From Gillisia lutea (GTDB lineage: Bacteria; Bacteroidota; Bacteroidia; Flavobacteriales; Flavobacteriaceae): DNA of 64,000 nucleotides. The stretch spans positions 124,001 to 188,000 of the forward strand of contig NZ_JAKGTH010000007.1 of assembly GCF_021568705.1 (NCBI RefSeq), given 5' to 3'. Position numbers and translations under genes: made by a program. Below the pieces are notes generated by a model. The model was not told the origin of the DNA, searched no databases, and saw only the letters and a list, made by a program, of their open reading frames with translations. Shown here piece by piece: positions 17,029 through 26,924 of this stretch (position 1 is the stretch's first letter; every line of letters begins with the position of its first letter).

Positions 17029-19071
17029 TTAGTCTGATTCTAGGACTTCATATAGTTTTAAGTCATTCCAGAATTTTTCATAAATATTTATCATACGAGT
17101 TGTTATAGCATGGAAATGATTCGAAGTATTATCATCCCAAATTCGACCATCTATTTTCTGCCAATACTTCCAATCTGATTGTAAAATGAATGAAAATTTT
17201 TGCTCTTTCTTTTCTTTAATATCTTTTGGTGATTGAAGGTTTCCTCTACTTCGATTTAATTCTAATGAAATTGCTCTGAAATTTCCATTACAATTATTCC
17301 AATCTTTAATGCTCCTATTACACTTACTTTTCCTATAAACCCATTCACTAGGATAAATATGATCCCAATCCCAAGGAACATTCGTATCATCAATTTCATT
17401 CATCTGATTATAATCGCTAAACGTGGAATTGATATAATCGCGCTGAGCAAATAATATTAAATCTTTATTTCCTCTAAGTTTACTTATAAATTTTTCGAAT
17501 TTTTCGTTTGCAGAAATAGAATCAGATTGATTTTCATCTAATTTATTTTGGTAAAACTTGGTAATCCGAGTACCAATTTTGTTTTCCTGTATATTCCACT
17601 TGCCTGGTTGATCTTTGTTAAAAGCTTTTTCAACTTCAGGTTGCAAATAGTATAGATATAAAATCTCTGGATCTATTAGGAATAGTAAGTCTTTACTGTC
17701 CCAACTCATTAAATCATCTAATGGTTCTTCCCAAAATTTTGGTTCCAAAACCTTATCATTCCATAACTCCCTACTATTATCATATCCAAACCATGAACAA
17801 GTAAACAGTTTCGCAACTATTTTTATTTCTAATTTTTCATTTATACTTGTTTCGTTCTTATGTAACCAAAAAATAAAAAAGAGAAATAAATCCTGATTTT
17901 TTCTTACAAACTGTTTTATGATGACTGGCGGCATCACACCTTTAAATTGAGTATTGTTTTTTAAGGAAAGGATATTAAAACCATTAGCAAATAATTTTTT
18001 AAAGGTTTTGTTTTGAATTAATATGTTTAGTTTATTTCTAAAATGATCATTTTTCAATCTTCTTTGAAAATCTCGTACGTTCATTTTCTTCACATAATTG
18101 TTTTCATCAAGTTCTGATGCCACCATACGAGATACATGAGAGAGTACTTTTGGTGGAGTAATAAAATTAAAGCCAATATCCTCAATCAAATTTTTTGACT
18201 CAGGAAATATTGCTTTATAAATGGAATAAATTAAATCATCACCAGTAAGACTAGTTCCGGACGAATTGATTCTAACAAATAATGTTGGATCTTTAGTTTC
18301 ATTTTCTTCTTTTAAAACCTGTTCTGTTATAATATTAGAATGAATTGTAATTTTCAAGCTTTCTTGAACTACTTGCCTAATTTCATTTATTTCCTGATTT
18401 AATTGATTATTTAAAAGGTGAATGAACTCTGCTTTGGTTTCGAAATCTCCATGCTTTGTTGAGAAATAAAAAGGTAGATATTTGTCCGCTTTAGAAATTA
18501 TTTCTTCGACATTTTGCGATTCTAAAAAAAAGCACAAGGGGAGGGGATAATAGCTATCATAAGGGTAAACTGTGGAATTTCCAAATGTCGTATATCCTCC
18601 TTTATTATCTGGATGTCTTAAAAACAAATCCAGAGCCTTCCTTCTGTCAGATACAGTTAACCTAGAATCATTTTTAGAAGCTTGAAATCCCCAGGGGTGA
18701 GAGTTTGTGGTCACCCTAATTAAATATTTACTTGAATAAGAAACTTGCTGTGGCTTTAAGTCAATCCATACCATGGGCAGATTTTCTCTGATACTCCAAG
18801 ATTTTGTGGTATTTGATTTATGATATGGGTTAAAATGACCTAAAAAAATCGATGTGGCTCTTTGCTGACCATCCATTAAATAATATTCATTTCCAGTTTT
18901 CGAAAGTAAGAAGGAACCTATCGGATAGCCCCTTAAAATAGAATCCCATAAATCTTCTATTTGTTTTAATTTCCAAACAAAACCTCTTTGAACGCTGGGT
19001 AAATTTACTTTGGAATTTGAAAAATCTAGTTGCCAGTCAGCAATTTGCTTTAGGGTAAAACTATCAATCAT
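17029..19071 (-). CDS. GmrSD-like modification-dependent nuclease (DUF262 plus HNH)
   Basis: A 680-aa protein. The N-terminal DUF262/ParB-like domain shows VQRGFVWK and the NTP-binding signature DGQQR (67-71). A C-terminal DUF1524/HNH-type nuclease shows WDWDHIYPSEW (Asp570-His571) and later NGNFRAISLELNRSRGN. In GmrSD and BrxU this fusion cuts glucosylated or otherwise modified phage DNA, using NTP binding for control. The middle (about 250-550) is helical linker with no recognised domain. The SRA-domain gene lies 191 bp upstream on the same strand, so the two may form a two-gene type IV restriction module. First cargo gene at the attL end. Confidence 0.85.
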   Translation of the reverse strand: MIDSFTLKQIADWQLDFSNSKVNLPSVQRGFVWKLKQIEDLWDSILRGYPIGSFLLSKTGNEYYLMDGQQRATSIFLGHFNPYHKSNTTKSWSIRENLPMVWIDLKPQQVSYSSKYLIRVTTNSHPWGFQASKNDSRLTVSDRRKALDLFLRHPDNKGGYTTFGNSTVYPYDSYYPLPLCFFLESQNVEEIISKADKYLPFYFSTKHGDFETKAEFIHLLNNQLNQEINEIRQVVQESLKITIHSNIITEQVLKEENETKDPTLFVRINSSGTSLTGDDLIYSIYKAIFPESKNLIEDIGFNFITPPKVLSHVSRMVASELDENNYVKKMNVRDFQRRLKNDHFRNKLNILIQNKTFKKLFANGFNILSLKNNTQFKGVMPPVIIKQFVRKNQDLFLFFIFWLHKNETSINEKLEIKIVAKLFTCSWFGYDNSRELWNDKVLEPKFWEEPLDDLMSWDSKDLLFLIDPEILYLYYLQPEVEKAFNKDQPGKWNIQENKIGTRITKFYQNKLDENQSDSISANEKFEKFISKLRGNKDLILFAQRDYINSTFSDYNQMNEIDDTNVPWDWDHIYPSEWVYRKSKCNRSIKDWNNCNGNFRAISLELNRSRGNLQSPKDIKEKKEQKFSFILQSDWKYWQKIDGRIWDDNTSNHFHAITTRMINIYEKFWNDLKLYEVLESD

Positions 19072-19262
19072 TAAATTTTTGGTTGGAGAAATTAATATTT
19101 AAGAAATAATTTAGTTGAGGCTCATGATATTTGTAGGGATAGAAGTTTATAAGCCGAGGTTAATTTGGATGGGAAGTTAATTTTATTCTTTTCCAAAAAC
19201 TAATTTATTTTTATCTCATAAAGGAAATATTATTTGAAATTCATTAGTAAATAAGTAGAAAT

Positions 19263-19943
19263 TTAGGCCAAATACTTCCTTATCTCCAAAATTTCAAACC
19301 CAGGACCAAAATCAATTTTGTCATATAGCTTTTTACCAAGAAGTAACTCTGCCATTTTACTTTCCGAATTAATCGATTGAGCAGTTTCTGCTTCTACACC
19401 AATTGAAAACCATTTTTCAGCTTTGCCATTTGACTTGAGTAGTACTAAGTTTCCAATTTGGACCTTTTCAGGTCCTTGAATATCTGATCCAATTTTATTT
19501 AAAGTAAAATGGCATATTTTATATCCACTCTTACCGGTTACAATTTCTGAATGTGTAAAGTAAAAAAGGCCATCAAATTTATAACCTTCCTTAGGCGAAA
19601 ATTTAGAAGCATGTTTCCAACCTCTAATTACTCTAACAGGATATTGAGATTTTAAACTTTTCAATAATCCGGCGTTTCCTGGTGAATCCCAGTGCTGATG
19701 AGCCACTTGTTTACCACTTGTGGTATCGTTACCACCTTCTCCAGTATAAAGTATTTCATCACCTAAGTCATAATCGTCTTCATATCCTCCAGACATTACT
19801 ATCGCCGCTGCACCGTCGGATGCATTACTATCTATACCTCTTACAGATGACCTGTGTAAACCAGCTTCTATTAATTGGTATCGGTTACTAAATACTGAAC
19901 CTTCTTTTATATTATCCGGATTGCCGAAAGTGATATTACCCAT
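19263..19943 (-). CDS. Stand-alone SRA/YDG-domain protein (modified-base reader)
   Basis: A 226-aa protein. Residues about 5-150 are an SRA/YDG domain: FSNRYQLIEAGLHR, GYEDDYDLGDEILYTGEGG and YPVRVIRGWKH are the conserved strands. SRA domains flip out and read 5-methyl- or 5-hydroxymethylcytosine. Most bacterial SRA restriction proteins carry a C-terminal HNH nuclease; residues 150-226 here show no HNH, so cleavage must come from a partner. The candidate is the DUF262/HNH protein encoded 191 bp downstream on the same strand. Upstream, a 62-bp divergent region separates it from the 20006 gene. Domain call is firm; partnership is inference. Confidence 0.85.
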   Translation of the reverse strand: MGNITFGNPDNIKEGSVFSNRYQLIEAGLHRSSVRGIDSNASDGAAAIVMSGGYEDDYDLGDEILYTGEGGNDTTSGKQVAHQHWDSPGNAGLLKSLKSQYPVRVIRGWKHASKFSPKEGYKFDGLFYFTHSEIVTGKSGYKICHFTLNKIGSDIQGPEKVQIGNLVLLKSNGKAEKWFSIGVEAETAQSINSESKMAELLLGKKLYDKIDFGPGFEILEIRKYLA

Positions 19944-20005
19944 GAGAATTAATTTGTATTAGTCTAAAAATAAGTATTTTAATTAAATATTAAATTTGAT
20001 TAAAT

Positions 20006-20470
20006 ATGGAAAACTTTTCATATAAATCTGCGGTGATAGATTTATTGTATTTACAGGATCAATTACAATATCTGATTGTTAAATATCCAAAGTACAAGGA
20101 TGCTACCGAAATACTATGTGCTCATGATTATTTTGATGAAGATTTAAATATTCAATTTCCTACGATGACTTCAATAAGTAGAGATACCGGCATTAAATTT
20201 TCCAAGGTGAAAAAGATGTTAAAGGAGATTCATGATTTATTATTTTCAAAAACTGGAGAAAACCTCTCTTTTGAAAAAACATGTTATCGTATTTGTTTTT
20301 CAGATCGTGACGATCATTTCGAGATGAACTTGAAATACCTGTCTCAAGTACCTAGAGTAGGAGAGAATATTGATATACCGTTTATCAAGGCTCGTTTGCT
20401 TTCGGGTCTTTTCTATGTTGAGAGCATTGACCATGTATTTGAAAATGGAACTCAGATAATTGAAATTTGA
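20006..20470 (+). CDS. Small protein with HTH-like centre, unknown
   Basis: A 154-aa acidic protein, divergently oriented from the SRA gene. The segment around residues 52-78 (TSISRDTGIKFSKVKKMLKEI) reads like a helix-turn-helix, preceded by a helical leader and followed by a beta-rich tail. No family was recognised. Possible roles are regulation of the divergent SRA/DUF262 pair or of the downstream genes; both are inference from position. The 213 bp to the next gene hold nothing recognisable. Confidence 0.6.
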   Translation: MENFSYKSAVIDLLYLQDQLQYLIVKYPKYKDATEILCAHDYFDEDLNIQFPTMTSISRDTGIKFSKVKKMLKEIHDLLFSKTGENLSFEKTCYRICFSDRDDHFEMNLKYLSQVPRVGENIDIPFIKARLLSGLFYVESIDHVFENGTQIIEI

Positions 20471-20683
20471 TATAAAACCGGACGTGCCAATCAATATTTA
20501 CAATGTCGAAAGGATAAGGCCGAGGCTCTTGGTGAAATTAATACAGATTAAATACCGAAGGTTAATAATTATGAAATCAGAAATAAAATTAGTTCTAGGC
20601 AATTGAAAGCTTAATTTTATTACATTTACTTCTGTTTTAAGCGCCCTACCGTACTCTAGAAATATTGAAAATTATACCTACTT

Positions 20684-21298
20684 ATGCCAGAATGCATTGA
20701 ATGTGGTGATTACACCAAATTTAATGGTGGACTATGCTACACCTGTTACAAATCTGAAAACTCAACTGAAGTAGACGTTCTTGAACCTGAAGCAGAGGAA
20801 GAGTCCGGTTTATCTAAAAAAGATCGTAATTATAGATATAATATGATCAAAGGTAGGATAGGGGAGACTCTCATTCAGGAGCTATTTTTAAGTCTTAATT
20901 ACAATGTATTTCGCTATGGAATGGAAAATACGATTCCAGGAATTATGGACCTTCTTAAAGGAGTAGATTCAGATGTCTCCAAAGCTATACGCAGGATGCC
21001 CGATTTTGTAATCCAAAATCCAGAAGATAAAGAAGTTTACTTTATTGAAGTTAAGTTTCGCGCAAGTGGTGAATTTAAGTTAAAAGATTTACCCAAGAAT
21101 TACCCTTATAAAAACGCTTATATCATTCTTGTTTCAAAGAGACATATTAAGTGTATTACCGTCGTAGAATTGAAAGATGGAAAGGAGATAACCGAAAAAT
21201 CTAAAAATTACCTAGGTAATAGAAAAGAGTTTGCATTAGACAAGAACGTTATAAAGGAATTCTGTGATTTTGCAGTTCAGTTTTTTCAAGGGGTTTAA
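20684..21298 (+). CDS. Zinc-ribbon plus PD-(D/E)XK nuclease-like protein
   Basis: A 204-aa protein. The N-terminal zinc ribbon has Cys4-x2-Cys7 and Cys18-x2-Cys21 (CIECGDY, CYTCYK). An acidic linker (30-42) leads to a restriction-endonuclease-like fold: helix with Glu61 (KGRIGETLIQEL), Asp107 in MPDFVI, and Glu122-x-Lys124 in YFIEVKFR. This is the PD-(D/E)XK metal-binding pattern. No named family was recognised. It precedes hsdR by 65 bp on the same strand and could be co-transcribed with the type I operon. It could be an accessory nuclease of the R-M system or a separate defence gene. Confidence 0.72.
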   Translation: MPECIECGDYTKFNGGLCYTCYKSENSTEVDVLEPEAEEESGLSKKDRNYRYNMIKGRIGETLIQELFLSLNYNVFRYGMENTIPGIMDLLKGVDSDVSKAIRRMPDFVIQNPEDKEVYFIEVKFRASGEFKLKDLPKNYPYKNAYIILVSKRHIKCITVVELKDGKEITEKSKNYLGNRKEFALDKNVIKEFCDFAVQFFQGV

Positions 21299-21363
21299 TG
21301 GGTTAGTTGATATTAAATTTCTACTTTTAAACGATTGCGAGAATCCTAACTAACCAACTACAT

Positions 21364-23688
21364 ATGACTAGAAATATTTCTGAGGCGGATACTCGGGCAA
21401 ATTTTATCGATCCTAATCTGGCTCAAAGTGATTGGACTTCCGAAAATATTACTCGGGAATATTATTTTACTGATGGTAGGAAGCTTATAGGAAACAGACG
21501 AGGTAAAAGACTTTTTTTAGATTATCTACTGAAATATAACAATACTAGTTTAGCTCTGATTGAAGCGAAAAAGTTAGGTGAGCATCCTACAAAAGGTTTG
21601 CAGCAGGCTTTAGATTATGCCGAAAAACTCCGAATTAATTTTGTTTACTCCAGTAACGGTAAACAAATTTATGAATTCGATAGGAGAAAAGGTAAGGGTG
21701 AGTACATTGAAAAATTTCCATCTCCAAAAGAATTATATAGACGTCTTAATAGTAGTAATTTTCAATTAAAAGAAAAGCTTCATAGTATACCTTTTCATCT
21801 AACGGGTCCTATGAGACCGAGGTATTACCAGGAAATAGCTGTGAATAAGGTGATGGAAAGTATTGCTGAAGATAAAAAGCGTATACTTTTAACCCTGGCA
21901 ACTGGTACGGGTAAAACTTTTATATCCTTTCAAATCGTTCATAAACTTATACAAGCTAAGTGGAATCTAGAAGGCCAATCCCGACGACCGAGAATTTTAT
22001 TTCTTGCTGATCGTAATGTTTTGGCAGATCAGGCAATAAATACATTTAATCCTTATGAAAGTGATCTAGTAAAAATAGATGGAGAAGAAGTTAGAAATAG
22101 GAATGGAGTTGTACCAACCAATGCATTCATTTTTTTTGCTATCTATCAGGCTATTGCGGAACGGGAGGATATAGGAGGCTATTACACTGAATATCCTTCA
22201 GATTTCTTCGACTTAATTGTAATAGATGAATGTCATAGGGGTAGTGCTAATGAAGAAGGATCCTGGCGAGCTATTTTGGAACATTTTAAACCTGCAGTCC
22301 ATTTAGGATTAACCGCCACTCCAAAGCGAGAAGATAACGTAGATACCTACAAATATTTTGGTAAACCGGTATATGAATATTCTTTGAAAGATGGTATTTC
22401 GGATGGTTTCCTTACGCCATATAAATTAAAGAGAGTTAGAACAAATATTGATGAATATATTCATACAAGTGACAGTAAAGTTGTCCAAGGTGAAGTAACA
22501 AAAGATAGGTATGAGTTAAAGGAATTCGATAAAACCATTACAATTATTCAACGAACGGATTTATTAGCTAAAGCCATTTTGAATAATATAGGGAAAATGG
22601 ATAAAACTATTGTCTTTTGCGCAAATCAAGACCACGCATTGGATTTACGGGACCGTATTAATCAACACAAATCAGTTACTGATCCTTATTATTGCGTTCG
22701 GGTGACTTCAGATGAAGGTAAAATAGGGAGAATCCATCTCGAATCTTTTCAGGATAATGATAAGGATATACCTGTAATTCTTACTTCTTCTAAAATGCTA
22801 ACTACTGGTGTAGATGCACGGAATGTTAGAAATATAGTGCTTACTACATCTATAGGGTCTATGGTTGAATTCAAGCAGATCATAGGTAGAGGAACGAGGA
22901 TTTATGAAGGAAAAGATTTCTTCACGATTATCGATTTTGTAGGCGCTTCAGATTTATTTTACGATTCCGAGTGGGACGGTATACCTGATGAGGAAGTTAT
23001 TACAGATGAAACTGGTGAAGAAGATGGCGACGATAATGAAATTAAGAAAAAGAGAAAAAAACCGAAGGTAAAAGAGCCAACAGAAGATTATGAACCTAAA
23101 GAAAAATTGATAATAGAACTTAGTAATGGACGAAAACTAAAGGTGATTGATATTGAAACAAGATATATTGACGATAATGGTAAACCTTTAACAGCAAGAG
23201 AGTTTTTAGAAAAATTAGTAGGGAAACTTCCAGCTATTTATCAAAACGAAGATCAACTAAGAAAAATATGGTCTAATCCCGACACTAGGAAATTTTTAAT
23301 GAAGGATTTAGGAGAACTTGGTTTTGATAGGGAACAATTAAATGTATTACGTGAAATGATAGCCTCTCCTGAATGTGATCTTTTTGATGTCTTATCACAT
23401 ATATCTTTTAGTTCAGAGCTTATGACTCGGAAGGAAAGGGCAGCGAATGTCAGAAAGAATCAACAGTTCTTTACAGTATATGAAAACCTAAAAGCTAAGG
23501 AGTTCTTGGAGTATGTAATTTCACATTATGAAAAATTTGGTGTGGAAGAGCTGGGAAGAGAAAGGCTTGGTGATTTGGTGAAATTAAAATTAGGATCAAC
23601 AAAAGATGCTAAGATGATATTCGGTGACATGAATAAATTGGTTACTGCTTATTATAGTCTTCAAGAAAATATTTATAGAGTTAGTTAA
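21364..23688 (+). CDS. hsdR: Type I restriction subunit R (HsdR)
   Basis: A 774-aa restriction/translocase subunit. The N-terminal nuclease has Asp53 and Glu67-x-Lys69 (LIEAKKLG). The SF2 helicase motor has Walker A ATGTGKT (179-185), DECH box (288-291) and LTATPKR. Motif VI IIGRGTRIYEGKDFFTIIDFVG and an EcoEI-type C-terminal region follow. It translocates DNA and cuts unmodified DNA together with HsdM and HsdS. The stop overlaps the next start (TAATG at 23686-23690), so translation is coupled to an AAA protein placed between hsdR and hsdM. A charged lysine/glutamate linker lies near residues 545-580. Confidence 0.95.
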   Translation: MTRNISEADTRANFIDPNLAQSDWTSENITREYYFTDGRKLIGNRRGKRLFLDYLLKYNNTSLALIEAKKLGEHPTKGLQQALDYAEKLRINFVYSSNGKQIYEFDRRKGKGEYIEKFPSPKELYRRLNSSNFQLKEKLHSIPFHLTGPMRPRYYQEIAVNKVMESIAEDKKRILLTLATGTGKTFISFQIVHKLIQAKWNLEGQSRRPRILFLADRNVLADQAINTFNPYESDLVKIDGEEVRNRNGVVPTNAFIFFAIYQAIAEREDIGGYYTEYPSDFFDLIVIDECHRGSANEEGSWRAILEHFKPAVHLGLTATPKREDNVDTYKYFGKPVYEYSLKDGISDGFLTPYKLKRVRTNIDEYIHTSDSKVVQGEVTKDRYELKEFDKTITIIQRTDLLAKAILNNIGKMDKTIVFCANQDHALDLRDRINQHKSVTDPYYCVRVTSDEGKIGRIHLESFQDNDKDIPVILTSSKMLTTGVDARNVRNIVLTTSIGSMVEFKQIIGRGTRIYEGKDFFTIIDFVGASDLFYDSEWDGIPDEEVITDETGEEDGDDNEIKKKRKKPKVKEPTEDYEPKEKLIIELSNGRKLKVIDIETRYIDDNGKPLTAREFLEKLVGKLPAIYQNEDQLRKIWSNPDTRKFLMKDLGELGFDREQLNVLREMIASPECDLFDVLSHISFSSELMTRKERAANVRKNQQFFTVYENLKAKEFLEYVISHYEKFGVEELGRERLGDLVKLKLGSTKDAKMIFGDMNKLVTAYYSLQENIYRVS

Positions 23689-25424
23689 TGGAAGTAAATG
23701 TTAGGCCTCATAAAATGATAGATCAGGAATTTACAATTGATTTATCCGAAAAAAAAATCAATATTCTGATAGGTGGAAATGGTTCAGGAAAGTCATCTAT
23801 CCTAGAAAGCGTATTTCAGTTTCCCCAAAGTGCTCCAAGTAGAATTATTTCATATTCTTCTGGTCAAAATGAGTCATTTTCTAAAATTTATAAAAATTAT
23901 CAGAACAAAAATAAAGTATACAGTCTTGAACCTTCCGAAGATAGTACTAATGATGAAATTATAGACTCGAAATTTAAATCAGTCTATTTTGACTCCAGAT
24001 TTAGTAGGCTGCTAATTTTCTTTGCAGTTGGTTTAAAGAAGGACGGTTATATCCATAATTTTTTAAACAGTAGTAAGCTAGGGAGTTTAAAACTGAAATT
24101 AGAATTCAGAATTCCTAAATCTTATACAGATAGAATTGCAAATATACTTGAGAAGGAAGCTTTAAATACTAGTTACAGATCTATAAGAAATACCTTTTTT
24201 CATAGTTTTCTTCAAAAATTTGCAGAAACCTATATCGATGATAATTACGACTTTGAGAATTCTATTGAAAAACAAATCGTAATTATATCACCAGATTCTA
24301 TTCCTATTGAATTTTCCAATGCTACTCGGCTTTTTGCTTTTTTTAGTTGGGCTGTAAATAATCAATTTATTGATTTAAATAGTACAGAAATAGAAATTAA
24401 AGATCTTGAATTGGATTCATATTCTGATGGCGAATTTCAGTTAATGTCTATATACAGTCTTTTGGACTTGTTTGATGACCCAGGAACATTATTTCTGTTA
24501 GATGAAATTGATTCCCATATCCATTACGATAATATTAAAAAGGTTTGGGACTCTGTAAAGAAAATTGAAGGGAGACTTATTACAACGACCCATTCAGCCG
24601 ATTCAATAATTTTGAACGAATTTTCTACACTTAAGCTCGTTGAAGGAGGGAAAATAGATAAGGATATTGTAGCGAATAGAGTTCTTGAAAGACTTGAAGC
24701 ACTGGCAGATTCAGCTAATTATAAGCTATCTATAGCAAGTCAAATTCAAAACTTAGCATTAGTCGAGGATTATTTTGATTGGTTCATTTTTATAGAATTG
24801 TGTAAAAGGAAAATTCCAAATTTTGACTTGAATGTGCAGAAGAATATTCATTATATAAAATGCAGTTCTGGATTTAATAGTTATGCTGAAAGATTTGGTA
24901 GCTCTAAGTTAGATTGGGTAGAAGCTTTTAAAAAGCAAAATGCTAATCCTCTAACAAAGAATATTTTTTTAATCTGTGATAGGGATAATTTATCTGTGAA
25001 TGATGTCAACAATACTGGTCTGGTCATTAATTCGAATCCTGGAAATAGACAGAATAGAATTCCATTAAGAGGTTCAGGAAATAAAACGGCTTATCTTATG
25101 AGTTGGAAAAGGCGAGAGATAGAAAATTATCTCTTAAGTTATACCATGTTATCTAAGCATAATAAATTAGAACAAGTAAACCACCATATTGCCCCTGTAG
25201 ATCATTTAGTCGAAGGTAGAAGTGGAGACAATGATAGTGTGCGAAATTTAGATGTAAAAAAGATGTTACAACCACTATATTTGAAAGATATTATCACTTC
25301 AATTCCTGGAGATGAAGGCGGAGTGAATTATAATAAGTTGTCTGAACTTATTTCACAAATACCATCTGATGAAATATCCGATGATATAGTAAACATCTAT
25401 AACTTTATTAAGACAAAAATATAA
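23688..25424 (+). CDS. AAA/ABC-type ATPase with C-terminal TOPRIM/DUF4435-like domain
   Basis: A 578-aa protein inserted between hsdR and hsdM. The ATPase has Walker A GGNGSGKS (29-36), Walker B LFLLDEID (268-275) and an H-loop TTTH (299-302), like SMC/OLD-type ATPases. The C-terminal domain has Glu360 (LALVEDYFDW), Asp431-x-Asp433 (FLICDRDN) and RREIENYLL (475-483). This is the TOPRIM-like pattern of DUF4435/OLD-family nucleases. It starts on the hsdR stop (1-bp overlap) and ends directly before hsdM (no gap), so it belongs to the R-M operon. By position it recalls PrrC or RloC embedded in hsd loci, but the domain is different. Function unknown; anti-phage back-up effector is inference. Confidence 0.8.
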   Translation: MEVNVRPHKMIDQEFTIDLSEKKINILIGGNGSGKSSILESVFQFPQSAPSRIISYSSGQNESFSKIYKNYQNKNKVYSLEPSEDSTNDEIIDSKFKSVYFDSRFSRLLIFFAVGLKKDGYIHNFLNSSKLGSLKLKLEFRIPKSYTDRIANILEKEALNTSYRSIRNTFFHSFLQKFAETYIDDNYDFENSIEKQIVIISPDSIPIEFSNATRLFAFFSWAVNNQFIDLNSTEIEIKDLELDSYSDGEFQLMSIYSLLDLFDDPGTLFLLDEIDSHIHYDNIKKVWDSVKKIEGRLITTTHSADSIILNEFSTLKLVEGGKIDKDIVANRVLERLEALADSANYKLSIASQIQNLALVEDYFDWFIFIELCKRKIPNFDLNVQKNIHYIKCSSGFNSYAERFGSSKLDWVEAFKKQNANPLTKNIFLICDRDNLSVNDVNNTGLVINSNPGNRQNRIPLRGSGNKTAYLMSWKRREIENYLLSYTMLSKHNKLEQVNHHIAPVDHLVEGRSGDNDSVRNLDVKKMLQPLYLKDIITSIPGDEGGVNYNKLSELISQIPSDEISDDIVNIYNFIKTKI

Positions 25425-26924
25425 ATGAGCGATATACAAAACAAAATAGATAGAATTACAGATATTCTTAGAAGAGATGATGGGATTAGCGGTGCAATGC
25501 ATTATACTGAACAAATTTCCTGGATTCTTTTTCTGAAGTTCCTTAATGATTACGAGGAGAATAAAGCTGATGCCGCAGAGCTCACAGGTAAGAAATATGA
25601 ACATGTTTTACGATATGACTTGAGATGGGACCAATGGGCTTGTCCTAAGGACGATGAGGGTAACAGGATAAAAAAAGCTAGTTCCGGTTCTGACTTGATG
25701 GAATTTGTAAATAAAACGTTGTTTCCATATCTAAAAGATTTTAAATTTTCTTCGAATGATCCAAATTCCATTAAATATAAGATAGGCGCTATTTTCGAAT
25801 ACTTGGATAATAGAATAGCTAGTGGTCATACTTTGAGAGAGATATTGGATATAATAGATAGTTTAAACTTTCAGAGTAATGATGAACTATTTGAATTATC
25901 TCAGATTTATGAAAACCTACTGAAAAGTATGGGATCCGATGGTGGGAATTCAGGAGAATTTTATACTCCAAGAGCTATAATTAAAGCAATGGTAGAGACT
26001 GTAGATCCAAAAGTCGGGGATAGCATTTATGACGGTGCAGTTGGAAGTGCAGGTTTTTTGGTAGAAGCCTTTGAATATATGACTACAAAGAAAAAACGAT
26101 CTGGATATTCGGCCTCTGAATGGAAAAAAATACAAACTGAAACTTTCTATGGACGTGAGAAGACCTCCTTAGGATATGTAATGGGTATGATGAACATGAT
26201 ACTTCATGGGATTGAAAGTCCAAACGTATATAAGGAAAATACGCTTACTCAAAATATTCGGGATTTCCAGGAAAAGGATAGGCATTCGGTTATTCTAGCA
26301 AATCCGCCTTTTGGAGGCAAGGAAAAAAAGCAAATTCAACAAAATTTTCCTGTAGAAAGCAATGCTACAGAAATTCTTTTCCTTCAGCATTTCATGAAAA
26401 TGCTCAAACTGGAAGGAAGAGCAGCTATTGTTGTTCCTGAAGGTGTTTTATTTCAGACTACCAATGCTTTTTCTAAAGTGAAGCAAGATTTATTAGAGCA
26501 GTTCAATGTCCATACAATAGTTAGTTTACCTAGTGGGGTTTTTCTTCCATATAGCGGTGTTAAAACTAATATTATGTTTTTCGATAGAAATGGGGCCACA
26601 TCAAAAATTTGGTACTATGATGTTACTCCACCTTATAAATTGACTAAGAACAAACCCATAGCATATGAGCATATAAATGAATTTGTAGATCTATTTAAGC
26701 ATCCAGAAAAAAGAAATCGCACCAACGCCAAAACTGATGAAGAGTGTCACGATTGGACGGTTTCTGTAAGTGAGATACAAGATTTTGATATAAGTGCAAA
26801 GAACCCTCACAAGGTAATTGAAATAGAACATCTATCTCCTAAAAGATTAATCACCTCTATTAAGCAGAATGATATGAAGTTTAACGAATTAATGAACCAA
26901 ATTGAATCTTTGATAAATGGGTAG
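25425..26924 (+). CDS. hsdM: Type I DNA methyltransferase subunit M (HsdM)
   Basis: A 499-aa N6-adenine methyltransferase. An N-terminal helical HsdM_N domain (about 1-150) precedes the catalytic domain with SAM motif I DGAVGSAGF (203-211) and catalytic motif IV NPPF (293-296, LANPPFGGKE). It methylates adenine in the site chosen by HsdS and protects the host. The start codon follows the stop of the AAA-TOPRIM gene with no gap, and the end overlaps hsdS by 8 bp. Motif I deviates from the common DPACGTGGF but keeps the glycines; this variant is known in the subfamily. Confidence 0.95.
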   Translation: MSDIQNKIDRITDILRRDDGISGAMHYTEQISWILFLKFLNDYEENKADAAELTGKKYEHVLRYDLRWDQWACPKDDEGNRIKKASSGSDLMEFVNKTLFPYLKDFKFSSNDPNSIKYKIGAIFEYLDNRIASGHTLREILDIIDSLNFQSNDELFELSQIYENLLKSMGSDGGNSGEFYTPRAIIKAMVETVDPKVGDSIYDGAVGSAGFLVEAFEYMTTKKKRSGYSASEWKKIQTETFYGREKTSLGYVMGMMNMILHGIESPNVYKENTLTQNIRDFQEKDRHSVILANPPFGGKEKKQIQQNFPVESNATEILFLQHFMKMLKLEGRAAIVVPEGVLFQTTNAFSKVKQDLLEQFNVHTIVSLPSGVFLPYSGVKTNIMFFDRNGATSKIWYYDVTPPYKLTKNKPIAYEHINEFVDLFKHPEKRNRTNAKTDEECHDWTVSVSEIQDFDISAKNPHKVIEIEHLSPKRLITSIKQNDMKFNELMNQIESLING

